The translations under genes were made by a program, and so were the position numbers. Under the pieces are notes generated by a model, which ran no database searches, was not told the DNA's origin, and worked only from the letters and a program-made list of their open reading frames with translations. From contig URZP01000039.1 in the NCBI GenBank assembly GCA_900552365.1, forward strand, positions 1 to 12,643: 12,643 bases of DNA. Reading direction: 5' to 3'. Positions within the stretch are counted from its first letter, which is position 1, and each line of letters opens with the position of its first letter. The DNA comes from an uncultured Coriobacteriaceae bacterium (GTDB taxonomy: Bacteria > Actinomycetota > Coriobacteriia > Coriobacteriales > Eggerthellaceae). This document shows, piece after piece, positions 1 through 6,593 of this stretch.

Positions 1-611
1 ACCTTAGCGAAATTCTTCTCGATGGACTTCGGGGTGTAGATAGCGCGAACGATGCCATGAGCAGCGACACAACCGGCCTCCACTAGCCCTCGACAAGGCA
101 CGTTTCCGCGGATCTTCGGATGAGCCGTGTAATACAAATAGCTCATTCTCTGCCAGAACAAGGCATGATTCGCCTGCTTCTTCGCTTTGGCCTCATTGGA
201 ATCGAGACGCATGTAAGCGAAAACATCAACGAAAATGCCCTCATCAAAATCGGCATCAAGCATGCGCTCGCCAATGAAACGCGTGCCCTTCTTATACACC
301 TTCGCCCAAAGCGGCGGATAATTCGGCGTTTCGCCATGAGTGTAGATGCCGTACTCGGCAGGGAGCATTTTCGGAGCCGCTTCGACGAAACGCTTGTAGT
401 CGTCGAGCTTCATGCCGATATCGATGTCGTCGTCCCATGGAATGAACCCACCATGACGAACTGCGCCAAGGCAGGTGCCGGAATCGATGAACCACGAATC
501 GATGCCAAGCTTATCGCACAAGTCAGAACACGCGACAAGAATCTCGCGCTCGACCTGCTGAAGATCGGCCAGCGCGCTTGGCGGATAAGGTTTAAGTTTG
601 TTTGTAGCCAT
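1..611 (-). CDS. LicD family nucleotidyltransferase/phosphotransferase-type protein (3' end cut off by window edge)
   Basis: About 203 codons are visible, from ATG at 611 running off the left edge. The protein has the LicD family (PF04991) signature: a WFIDSGTCLGAVRHGGFIPW segment around residues 36-55, followed at once by an acidic DDDIDIGMK cluster that is the presumed metal and substrate site. Further along lie AKVYKKGTRFIGE and an FVDVF motif. LicD proteins transfer phosphocholine or related phospho-substituents onto cell-surface glycans such as teichoic acids, capsule or glycoproteins, and they act on the cytoplasmic side. The true substrate cannot be read from sequence. The start is chosen because the family's N-terminal helix (LKPYPPSALADLQQVEREIL) begins just after it. 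The Shine-Dalgarno sequence (TTGGGG) is weak. The gene diverges from the flippase gene at 660, which fits a surface-polymer locus continuing to the left of the window. Confidence 0.9.
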   Translation of the reverse strand, partial: MATNKLKPYPPSALADLQQVEREILVACSDLCDKLGIDSWFIDSGTCLGAVRHGGFIPWDDDIDIGMKLDDYKRFVEAAPKMLPAEYGIYTHGETPNYPPLWAKVYKKGTRFIGERMLDADFDEGIFVDVFAYMRLDSNEAKAKKQANHALFWQRMSYLYYTAHPKIRGNVPCRGLVEAGCVAAHGIVRAIYTPKSIEKNFAK

Positions 612-640
612 GAAAACCCCAAAGATCAGTCAAAGGAACA

Positions 641-659
641 GCGAGTATATAATACTCGC
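641..659. promoter_or_regulatory. Perfect inverted repeat containing TATAAT, probable flippase promoter
   Basis: GCGAGTAT, ATA and ATACTCGC form 8-bp perfect arms around a 3-nt centre in the 48-bp gap between divergent licD and the flippase gene. The plus strand contains a consensus -10 TATAAT at 648-653. Counting about seven bases on puts the transcription start at 660, which is the A of the flippase ATG. On the minus strand the same element reads TATTAT (654-649), which could serve as the licD -10 with a leader of about 30 nt. No good -35 box is visible for either direction. The symmetry suggests either a repressor operator covering the -10 or a bidirectional -10. The repeat is seen directly; the promoter role is inferred. 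Confidence 0.6.
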
Positions 660-1907
660 ATGCTACGCGAAACCACCTCACAGAAACGCATCATCGTATG
701 GAACGCCCTTGGTAGCGGCGTCTATGCGCTGTCTTCGTTTCTGCTGCTTATCATTGTCACGCGCATCTGCGGAAGCGCTGAAGCCGGCGTTTTCTCTATC
801 GGATACGCCATTGCCCAGCTCATGCTTACCGTCGGCGTTTTCGAATCCACCACGTTCTTCGCAACCGATGCCGAGAACAAATTCAGCTACGAGCAGTTCT
901 TGGCATTCAAGATGCTCACATGCATCGCCATGGTTATCGCAAGCGTCGTGTACACCTCAAGCTTCGGCTACGATGACCATAAGGCGGCGGTAGCCTATTC
1001 GCTTTGCGCGTTCCGCTTGCTCGAGGCCTTCTCGCAGTTCTGGTACTCCTCATTCCAGAAGCTCGAACGCCTTGATATTGCCGGGTTCTCAACGGTGTGG
1101 CGCTCGATTCTTTCCATTATCGTGTTCGCGTGCATGCTCGCCATGACCAAAGACATCGCCATCGGCATGATCGTCACCACATTTGCAGGGATCGCCTGGG
1201 AAGCTCTGTACGACATCCCCCGCCTGAACCGCATCAAGCAAATCGGCAAGCCCGACTTCAGCCCGAAACCGCTGGTCGCGCTGTTTGTTGCATGCCTCCC
1301 CTTGTTCATCAGCTCGTTTCTGTCGGCATACCTTTCGAACGTGTGCAAATACGCCATCGATGCCGTAGGCACCGATCAGATGCAGACGATCTTCAACATC
1401 CTGTTCATGCCGTCGTTCGTCATCAACCTCTTCATGATCTTCTTCATCAGGCCGACGCTCACCAAGCTCGCCCTGCTATGGCTCCATCGCGACATCAAGC
1501 CTTTCGTCGCCATTCTCGCCAAGCTCATGCTGCTGGTTGCAGCCACCACCGTCGGCGTTTGCGGCATCTGCGCCGTCATTGGCATCCCTATCCTGGAGCT
1601 GTTCTACGGCGTAAATCTTGACGGTTGCTTGATCCCCTTGCTCGTCATCATGCTTGGCGGCGGCTTGAATTCGGCTGCAAACGTCTTCTACAACGGCATG
1701 GTAGTCATCCGAGCGCAGAACGGCGTGGTCATCGGCTACCTGGTTGCCATCGCCATCGCAACCATCGTTGCAGAGCCCCTAGTGGCCTCTCAGGGCATCA
1801 TGGGAGCTGCGATCGCCTACGTCGTGGCAAGTCTTGCCGTGGCGGTCTCATTCGCGCTTGTGTTCAGCTTCGTGTTCGCCTTGAAGTTGAAGCCTGCAAA
1901 CGAATAA
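660..1907 (+). CDS. Flippase-like polysaccharide export membrane protein (Wzx/MATE-like)
   Basis: A 415-residue, strongly hydrophobic protein with roughly ten to twelve predicted membrane segments, for example residues 12-34, 84-100, 145-165, 206-228, 288-318 and 372-405. The N-terminal pattern, a basic stretch then VWNALGSGVYALSSFLLLII and VTRICG, with a following GVFSIGYA, is typical of lipopolysaccharide or teichoic-acid flippases that move undecaprenyl-linked glycans across the membrane. ATG 660 is preferred because this conserved N-terminus starts there. The open frame extends upstream to 120, but that part is antisense to licD. No Shine-Dalgarno sequence lies at a usable distance (AAAGGA is about 22 nt away), and a TATAAT ends seven bases before the ATG, so the mRNA may be leaderless. 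The gene is divergent from licD and convergent with thiD. The flippase superfamily is fairly secure; the substrate is unknown. Confidence 0.8.
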   Translation: MLRETTSQKRIIVWNALGSGVYALSSFLLLIIVTRICGSAEAGVFSIGYAIAQLMLTVGVFESTTFFATDAENKFSYEQFLAFKMLTCIAMVIASVVYTSSFGYDDHKAAVAYSLCAFRLLEAFSQFWYSSFQKLERLDIAGFSTVWRSILSIIVFACMLAMTKDIAIGMIVTTFAGIAWEALYDIPRLNRIKQIGKPDFSPKPLVALFVACLPLFISSFLSAYLSNVCKYAIDAVGTDQMQTIFNILFMPSFVINLFMIFFIRPTLTKLALLWLHRDIKPFVAILAKLMLLVAATTVGVCGICAVIGIPILELFYGVNLDGCLIPLLVIMLGGGLNSAANVFYNGMVVIRAQNGVVIGYLVAIAIATIVAEPLVASQGIMGAAIAYVVASLAVAVSFALVFSFVFALKLKPANE

Positions 1908-1989
1908 CGCGGTTTTCGGCTGCCGCAACGACGCCTCGAAACCAGCTTCGACCGCAGCCGTACGGCTTCTCCGGCAAACCAACAACGCA

Positions 1990-2021
1990 AACGGCCCGAC
2001 GCCTTTAGGCATCGGGCCGTT
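1990..2021. terminator. Hairpin terminator between convergent flippase gene and thiD
   Basis: AACGGCCCGA (1990-1999) pairs with TCGGGCCGTT (2012-2021). An inner GCC/GGC pair closes a TTTA loop, with one C-A mismatch. It lies 82 bp after the flippase stop and 38 bp after the thiD stop, so it can serve both strands. The flanks are only moderately T-rich: TCTCATT on the plus strand and TTGCGTTGTTGGTTT on the minus strand. The hairpin is certain, while efficient factor-independent termination is less so. Confidence 0.65.
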
Positions 2022-2059
2022 CTCATTGGTATATGTCGCGAACAGCTTGAAAAAGCCGC

Positions 2060-2917
2060 TTAAATCAGAAGCCTATTGGCCCACATGTGGTTCATCGGGC
2101 CGCTCCCCCGCCCAAGATCAAGTCCGTCGGAAAGCGCGCCGGTGATGTAGGTTTTCGCCTGGCGAATGGAATCTTCCAACGAAAGACCCGACGCAAGACC
2201 GCATGCGATAGCCGACGAGAGCGTGCAGCCTGTGCCGTGCGTGTTGCGTGTATCCACGCGACTAGCGCGAAACCACGTAACGCAACCCGAACCATCAACA
2301 AGCACGTCGTTTGCATCGTTTTTGCCATGTCCGCCCTTCACCAACACCGCGCGAGGGAAACGGCCGTTGGCGAATCGAATCGCAGCCTCTTCACCTGGCT
2401 CGCAACCGCAAATGCCGACAAGAACGAATGCGGCGCGCTCCTGGTCGGCTTCGGTGCGAATCGGAAAACCGCAAAGCACCTCTGCCTCAGGGATATTAGG
2501 CGTAACGACGTCGGCCAGAGGCATAAGCTCGGAAACCAACCTTGACAGCGCCGAATCGCTTGACAAGCTGGCACCGCTCGTTGCGACCATCACCGGATCG
2601 ACAACGATGTTGTGAGCTTGATTGCGAATAAGCGAATGCGCGATTGCCGATACGATGCCCGCATTCGACACCATGCCCACCTTGACCGCATCGGGGACGA
2701 TATCGTCGAATACGACATCGATCTGCTGAGACACGAACTCGGGCGACGCGTCGAACACCCCGTAAACTCCTGTGGTGTTCTGGGCAGTAAGCGAAGTGAT
2801 GGCTGTCTGACCGTACAGATGAAACGACTCGATGGTTTTCAAGTCGGCCTGAATGCCAGCGCCACCGCTGGAATCGGAACCTGCGATACTCAAAACCGAC
2901 TTCATCGCGCAACCCAT
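2060..2917 (-). CDS. thiD: Hydroxymethylpyrimidine/phosphomethylpyrimidine kinase
   Basis: ThiD phosphorylates HMP to HMP-P and then to HMP-PP, the pyrimidine donor for ThiE. It is a cytosolic ribokinase-fold enzyme. Using ATG 2917 (285 residues, normal for the family), the motifs are SIAGSDSSGGAGIQADLK at 10-27 (substrate-binding N-terminus), VDPVMVATSG at 106-115, VTPNIPEA at 138-145, KGGHG at 194-198, and NTHGTGCTLSSAIA at 225-238 with Cys231 in the anion-hole loop. Start choice: AAGGAG lies six bases upstream of ATG 2917. An earlier in-frame ATG at 2923 overlaps the thiE stop as ATGA, so coupled initiation there is also possible, and MKSVL at 2905 is a third candidate. It is the last gene of the riboswitch-led thi operon. 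Residues 165-178 form a small Cys- and Glu-rich insertion-like stretch. The identification is secure. Confidence 0.96.
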   Translation of the reverse strand: MGCAMKSVLSIAGSDSSGGAGIQADLKTIESFHLYGQTAITSLTAQNTTGVYGVFDASPEFVSQQIDVVFDDIVPDAVKVGMVSNAGIVSAIAHSLIRNQAHNIVVDPVMVATSGASLSSDSALSRLVSELMPLADVVTPNIPEAEVLCGFPIRTEADQERAAFVLVGICGCEPGEEAAIRFANGRFPRAVLVKGGHGKNDANDVLVDGSGCVTWFRASRVDTRNTHGTGCTLSSAIACGLASGLSLEDSIRQAKTYITGALSDGLDLGRGSGPMNHMWANRLLI

Positions 2918-2919
2918 GC

Positions 2920-3585
2920 TCATCTCCTTAACGCCTTATCGACGGCAACCTTCAGCTGAGCAGAAGCAGCGGCGATGTCGGCGGCGGCGAAGATACCGCT
3001 GACGACAGCAGCGCCGTCGAAACCCGTTCCCGCAAATTCACCGACGTTCGAAGCCTTCACTCCACCGATGATCACCACGGGGATGTCGATTGTCTTGCAA
3101 ATATCGCGAAGCGTTTCCTTGCTGACGGCAACCGCATCCGTTTTGGTGGCGGTGGCGAACATGGCGCCGACGCCGACATAATCGGCCCCATCGGCCTGAG
3201 CACGCATGGCCTGCTCGACGGTTTGAACGGACACGCCGACGATGGCATTTTCGCCAAGCATCGCGCGAGCACTGGCACAAGCCATATCCTCCTGCCCAAC
3301 ATGCACGCCGTCGGCTCCCGACTCAATCGCCGCCTGAACATCGTCGTCGATCACGAACGGCACGCCTGCCGCACGACAAAGCGGAAGAAGAGCGCGAGCC
3401 TGCTGCACAAGCTCGGTCGTTGAAGCTTCCTTTTCGCGCAGCTGCACGAACGTGACACCGCCATCGAGAGCCTGCAGGACGCATTCCGTTAGCGTTCTAC
3501 CGCTCAACCACGCATTATCTGTGACGGCGTATACGCGCATGGCATCCTTGATGGCCTCTTGGGTCCACATGCCGCGCGAGGGCAC
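2920..3585 (-). CDS. thiE: Thiamine-phosphate synthase
   Basis: ThiE joins HMP-PP with thiazole phosphate to give thiamine monophosphate. It is a 221-residue TIM-barrel protein of ordinary length. Visible motifs are GVTFVQLREK at 43-52 (diphosphate binding), VIDD at 78-81, GVHVGQED at 93-100, VGVGAMFATATK at 137-148, IGGV at 173-176 and VVSGI at 194-198. The usual Pro of the GPxFxTxTK loop is Ala here. The start is unsettled. GTG 3585 directly follows the thiM stop and has AGGAA nine bases upstream, while ATG 3540 starts at RVYAVTD and has AAGGA four bases upstream. I give GTG, because an amphipathic helix before the first strand is common in this family. The end overlaps a possible thiD ATG, suggesting coupled translation. 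Confidence 0.95.
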   Translation of the reverse strand: MPSRGMWTQEAIKDAMRVYAVTDNAWLSGRTLTECVLQALDGGVTFVQLREKEASTTELVQQARALLPLCRAAGVPFVIDDDVQAAIESGADGVHVGQEDMACASARAMLGENAIVGVSVQTVEQAMRAQADGADYVGVGAMFATATKTDAVAVSKETLRDICKTIDIPVVIIGGVKASNVGEFAGTGFDGAAVVSGIFAAADIAAASAQLKVAVDKALRR

Positions 3586-4422
3586 TTACATCACTTCCTG
3601 AACAAGGGCACCGTCGGCAAGCGTCGCGGCATCCAGGTTGTACATCGCGTCCAAAAGGTACGTACGGAACGAGCCGTTGCCGTCCGCCTCCGTCATGCGC
3701 TCTGCGGCGATCTGGCCGCACAGACCCTCACCTGCGATAGCAGCGACGACGCCATCGAGCATGTTCTCCTTGTTGGCGACGGAATATGCGCCGACCAGGC
3801 AGGAAAGCATGCAGCCCGCTCCGGTGATCTTGCCCATGATGGCGTTGCCGTTACGAATGGCGAAGGCACGCTCGTCGTTGGCAACAATGTCGATTGCGCC
3901 CGTGATGGCGATGATGGCTCCCGTCTTCTTGGCAAGCTCCTTGGCGAATGCAGCCGAAGCCGCAAGGTTCTCATCGGTAACCACATCGTCGGGGTTCACG
4001 TCAACGCCTCGTGTGGCAGCCGAAGCGCCGGCGACAGCCTTGATCTCGGACATGTTGCCGCGAACAACCGCAACGTCCATGGTATCGAGGATCTCGGAAG
4101 CGGTGGCGGTACGAAGAGCCGAAGCGCCGGCTCCAACGGGGTCGAGCACGATGGGATGGCCAAGCTCGCTTGCGCGCTTGCCGGCCGCGCGCATACCGGC
4201 GATGGTCTGCTTGTTGAGCGTTCCGATGTTCAGCACCAGGCCACCGCAAATGGTAGTGATGTCAACCACGTCTTCGGGCTCGTCGGACATGATGGGGCTG
4301 CCGCCGCACGCAAGAAGCGCGTTGGCGCAGTCGTTCACCGTGACGTAGTTGGTAATGCAGTGCACCAAAGGAGTGCTGGTGCGGACGTTTTCCAATGCAG
4401 TGGCAAGGTCATTTGCGTTCAT
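3586..4422 (-). CDS. thiM: Hydroxyethylthiazole kinase
   Basis: ThiM phosphorylates 4-methyl-5-hydroxyethylthiazole, a salvage route for the thiazole half of thiamine. It has 278 residues, slightly above the usual 260-270. Motifs are LVHCITNYVT at 19-28, GGSPIMSDEPED at 40-51, LDPVGAGA at 93-100, RGNMSEI at 121-127 and KITGAGCMLS at 198-207, with the presumed catalytic Cys204. ATG 4422 starts the conserved N-terminus; only a purine-rich AAAAGAGAA lies upstream, so its Shine-Dalgarno sequence is weak. A 53-nt gap containing a hairpin separates it from thiC. It abuts thiE with no spacing. In an operon lacking thiG, thiH and thiS, it implies that thiazole comes from salvage, although thiazole genes could lie elsewhere. 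Confidence 0.96.
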   Translation of the reverse strand: MNANDLATALENVRTSTPLVHCITNYVTVNDCANALLACGGSPIMSDEPEDVVDITTICGGLVLNIGTLNKQTIAGMRAAGKRASELGHPIVLDPVGAGASALRTATASEILDTMDVAVVRGNMSEIKAVAGASAATRGVDVNPDDVVTDENLAASAAFAKELAKKTGAIIAITGAIDIVANDERAFAIRNGNAIMGKITGAGCMLSCLVGAYSVANKENMLDGVVAAIAGEGLCGQIAAERMTEADGNGSFRTYLLDAMYNLDAATLADGALVQEVM

Positions 4423-4450
4423 GAGTGAATTCTCTTTTCTCTATCGAAAC

Positions 4451-4476
4451 GTAGGCGTGCGATATAACGCGCCTAC
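4451..4476 (-). promoter_or_regulatory. Intercistronic hairpin between thiC and thiM
   Basis: On the minus strand GTAGGCG pairs with CGCCTAC around a 12-nt AT-rich loop. The 5' arm begins inside the thiC TAG stop codon. No clean U-tract follows (the next bases are GTTTCGATAG), so a partial terminator, an RNA-processing site or a 3'-end stabiliser of thiC mRNA is more likely than a strong stop. The stem is seen directly and its function is inferred. Confidence 0.45.
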
Positions 4477-5771
4477 TATGCGTTGATCTTGACTTCAAGC
4501 CCCTCAAGGGCGCGGTTCATCGTACGCACGGCGCACATCTCGCCGCACATGGTGCACGTGCCTTCCTCGGCAGGCGGAGCGCTTTCGAAATACTCGCGCG
4601 GCTTCACCGGATCGATGGCAACGTCGAACATCGCCTCCCAGTCCATCACACGACGGGCTTCAGCCATCTTGTTGTCGGCGTCACGAACACCGGGGATGCC
4701 CTTTGCGATGTCGGCCGCATGAGCGGCGATGCGCGATGCGACAACGCCTTCGCGGACGTCATCGGCGTCGGGAAGACGAAGATGCTCGGCGGGAGTCACA
4801 TAGCACAGGAAGTCGGCGCCGCACGCTCCGGCGATCGCGCCTCCGATTGCACTGGTGATGTGATCGTAGCCCGGAGCGATGTCGGTGACGAGCGGGCCTA
4901 GAACATAGAACGGCGCGTTATGGCACAGACGCTTCTCCATCTTGACGTTGGCAGCGATCTCGTCGAGTGCCATGTGGCCAGGGCCTTCGATCATGACCTG
5001 AACGCCAGCTTCCCAGGCGCGCTTGGTAAGCTTGCCAAGCTCGATCAGCTCGGCGATCTGGCCGGCGTCGCTTGCGTCCTCAAGACAGCCGGGACGCATG
5101 GCGTCGCCGATGCTGATAGTGACGTCGTACTCATGAAGAACTTCAAGAAGCTCGTCGTAATGCTCGTAAAACGGATTCTCGTTGCCCGTCATCTCCATCC
5201 AAGCGAAGATGAGCGATCCGCCGCGGCTCACGATATTCATGCGACGGCCGGATTCTTTGAATGACTCGATGGTTCGACGGTTCAAGCCGGCGTGAATGGT
5301 GACGAAGTCGACACCGTCCTCACAATGCGCGCGCACGACACGCATGAAATCATCGACCGTGATGTCGGCGAGGTCCTTTTCGAGGTAGCCGATGGCATCA
5401 TACATGGGAACGGTGCCGATCATGGCAGGAGATTTGTCGATCAGGCTTTTACGGAACGCATGCGTTTTGCCGCAGTTAGAGAGGTCCATGATGGCATGCG
5501 CGCCATAGCGGAGCGCGGTTTCGACCTTCTCCCACTCCATAGGGGCATCGGCGATGTCGCCGGAAACGCCCAGGTTGACATTGATTTTCGTGCTAAGGCC
5601 TTCACCTACGCCTTCAGGCGAAAGTGCGGTGTGATTGATGTTGGCCGGGATCGCGATGCGACCGGCTGCAACCCCTTCGCGAATGAATTCAGGGCTGCGG
5701 TGCTCATTCTCGGCAACAACCCTCATTTGAGGCGTGATTTCGCCGCGACGCGCGGCATCGAGCTGCGTCAT
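4476..5771 (-). CDS. thiC: Phosphomethylpyrimidine synthase (HMP-P synthase), short form
   Basis: ThiC is a radical-SAM enzyme that rearranges aminoimidazole ribotide into HMP-P, the pyrimidine half of thiamine. With ATG 5771 it has 431 residues, matching the compact anaerobe/archaeal form and lacking the N-terminal extension of E. coli ThiC (about 630). Motifs are TKINVNLGVS at 61-70, MDLSNCGKTH at 95-104, NIVSRGGS at 179-186, EGPGHMALDEI at 262-272 and DIAPGYDHI at 297-305. The C-terminal cluster ligands are Cys406, Cys409 and Cys413 in CTMCGEMC. That spacing is C-x2-C-x3-C rather than the C-x2-C-x4-C I recall for E. coli. ATG 5771 has GGGAG four bases upstream; the open frame continues to 5870, but that part is the riboswitch. 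The ThiC paralogue BzaF (benzimidazole synthesis) is similar, but the riboswitch and thi neighbours favour ThiC. Confidence 0.95.
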   Translation of the reverse strand: MTQLDAARRGEITPQMRVVAENEHRSPEFIREGVAAGRIAIPANINHTALSPEGVGEGLSTKINVNLGVSGDIADAPMEWEKVETALRYGAHAIMDLSNCGKTHAFRKSLIDKSPAMIGTVPMYDAIGYLEKDLADITVDDFMRVVRAHCEDGVDFVTIHAGLNRRTIESFKESGRRMNIVSRGGSLIFAWMEMTGNENPFYEHYDELLEVLHEYDVTISIGDAMRPGCLEDASDAGQIAELIELGKLTKRAWEAGVQVMIEGPGHMALDEIAANVKMEKRLCHNAPFYVLGPLVTDIAPGYDHITSAIGGAIAGACGADFLCYVTPAEHLRLPDADDVREGVVASRIAAHAADIAKGIPGVRDADNKMAEARRVMDWEAMFDVAIDPVKPREYFESAPPAEEGTCTMCGEMCAVRTMNRALEGLEVKINA

Positions 5772-5772
5772 A

Positions 5773-5890
5773 GTGCTCCCTTCGTTGGCATTACCCATAT
5801 CAGGTTCAAGGGTCGAGGCGTCTCCGCGCCTCCTCTCAGCCGAGCGGGCGGAAACGCACTGGTTGTGCATTTCCGTTTCAGGCTCCCCTG
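5773..5890 (-). promoter_or_regulatory. TPP riboswitch (THI element)
   Basis: Reading the minus strand, the conserved thi-box blocks occur in order: CAGGGGAGCC (5890-5881), GGCTGAGAGG around 5841-5832, ACCCTTGAACCTGAT (to 5799), GGTAATGCCA (5795-5786) and GAAGGGAG (5783-5776). The P3 arm is long: CGGAAATGCAC (5875-5865) pairs over 11 bp with GTGCGTTTCCG (5859-5849) around an AACCA loop. An extra hairpin, GAGGCG/CGCCTC (5832-5815), sits between CTGAGA and the P2 3' strand. The last block contains GGGAG, which is also the thiC ribosome binding site, four bases before ATG 5771. There is no U-tract terminator between aptamer and gene, so TPP binding most likely hides the Shine-Dalgarno sequence. 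It should sense TPP and repress thiC and, directly or by coupling, thiM, thiE and thiD. Confidence 0.95.
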
Positions 5891-5902
5891 TATGTGAGGC
5901 AG

Positions 5903-5908
5903 ATTATA
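5903..5908 (-). promoter_or_regulatory. Probable -10 box of the thiC operon
   Basis: A consensus TATAAT reads on the minus strand (5908 to 5903) seven bases after the thiN stop codon. A start about seven bases further on (near 5896) would begin the transcript just ahead of the riboswitch's first conserved base. A matching -35 is not evident at 16-18 bp. The thi operon may therefore have its own start, although read-through from thiN is also possible because no terminator separates them. Confidence 0.55.
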
Positions 5909-5914
5909 GCGCCG

Positions 5915-6565
5915 CTATTCCGATACTGCGGCTGAATCGGCCAATGGATAGAAGACGTACAACGTCCCTTCAGCAACCGATACGGCGGCCTCTTGGCCTA
6001 TAAGCTCGTTCGACAAGCCCAGCGAAGTGCGATTGGTGAGATCGGCGTCGTCAAGCGGGTATTCCAAACCACGTTCGCTGACGCCATGGGAAACGTCGGT
6101 TGCGGAAAAAACGGAGACGGTTCCCGATTTGAACGGTGGAAGATCGAAGGCATCGGGCCCCACCAAAACACGCAAAGCGCAATCCGTATCGATTGCGGTG
6201 ATGTCAAAGCCCTGCTCGGCATACGAAGCGAACAGCTGAAGGTTTGCGAGCGTATGATCGAGTCTACCGCCAAGAGCGCCATATACGTGAATATGCGAGT
6301 AACGGCGAGTGGAAACGCGCTCAAGGGCAAGCTCAAGATCGGATTGATCTTTATGCTGGGGATGCTTCGAGACGCGACGCGCCTTAGGGACGTAACCGAG
6401 CGAATCGAAATCCCCAATGGCAAGATCGGGTTTCACGCCCAGTTTTTCGAGGTAAGCGAACCCGGCATCGACTGCCACGACGTAATCGAAGCCGCCGGCA
6501 TCGTTCAATGCCTTGAAATGATCGGCATTGAAATCGCTGGCTGCAACAAGAGCGCAGGTAGTCAT
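5915..6565 (-). CDS. thiN: Thiamine diphosphokinase (thiamine pyrophosphokinase)
   Basis: This cytosolic enzyme converts thiamine plus ATP to thiamine diphosphate plus AMP. It has 216 residues, normal for bacterial ThiN/TPK. Motifs are AVDAG at 31-35, GDFDS at 51-55 (metal and ATP binding), HKDQSDLELAL at 71-81 and GALGGRLDHTLANL at 96-109 (thiamine binding). The C-terminal half is a beta-rich domain as in the family. ATG 6565 has GGGGAGG seven bases upstream, an excellent Shine-Dalgarno sequence. It lies just upstream of the riboswitch and on the same strand, so it is outside the switch's direct translational control. It diverges from rnpB. In most actinobacteria and in B. subtilis, thiN sits elsewhere, next to rpe or recG. 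Its position here makes a thiamine gene cluster combining salvage and synthesis. Confidence 0.95.
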   Translation of the reverse strand: MTTCALVAASDFNADHFKALNDAGGFDYVVAVDAGFAYLEKLGVKPDLAIGDFDSLGYVPKARRVSKHPQHKDQSDLELALERVSTRRYSHIHVYGALGGRLDHTLANLQLFASYAEQGFDITAIDTDCALRVLVGPDAFDLPPFKSGTVSVFSATDVSHGVSERGLEYPLDDADLTNRTSLGLSNELIGQEAAVSVAEGTLYVFYPLADSAAVSE

Positions 6566-6578
6566 GTGAATTCCTCCC

Positions 6579-6591
6579 CGTTTGGCAAACG
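6579..6591. repeat. Short inverted repeat in the thiN/rnpB divergent region
   Basis: CGTTTG, a single G and CAAACG make a perfect 6-bp inverted repeat. It lies between the thiN Shine-Dalgarno sequence and the rnpB -10 box and overlaps where an rnpB -35 or spacer would be. It could be an operator or a small hairpin in the thiN leader. No regulator can be named, and a 13-bp palindrome can occur by chance. Confidence 0.3.
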
Positions 6592-6593
6592 TC

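Noticed and set aside
120..659. Open frame continuous with the flippase gene that would add 180 N-terminal residues
   Set aside because: It is antisense to the licD coding sequence, which has clear family motifs, and its translation resembles nothing. The conserved flippase N-terminus starts at 660.
3559..4428. Long plus-strand open frame antisense to thiM
   Set aside because: It mirrors thiM almost exactly, as expected from GC-rich codon usage. The translation is low in recognisable motifs, and thiM is unambiguous.
5772..5870. N-terminal extension of ThiC reading through the riboswitch
   Set aside because: The region is a conserved TPP aptamer. ATG 5771 has the Shine-Dalgarno sequence and begins the family sequence.
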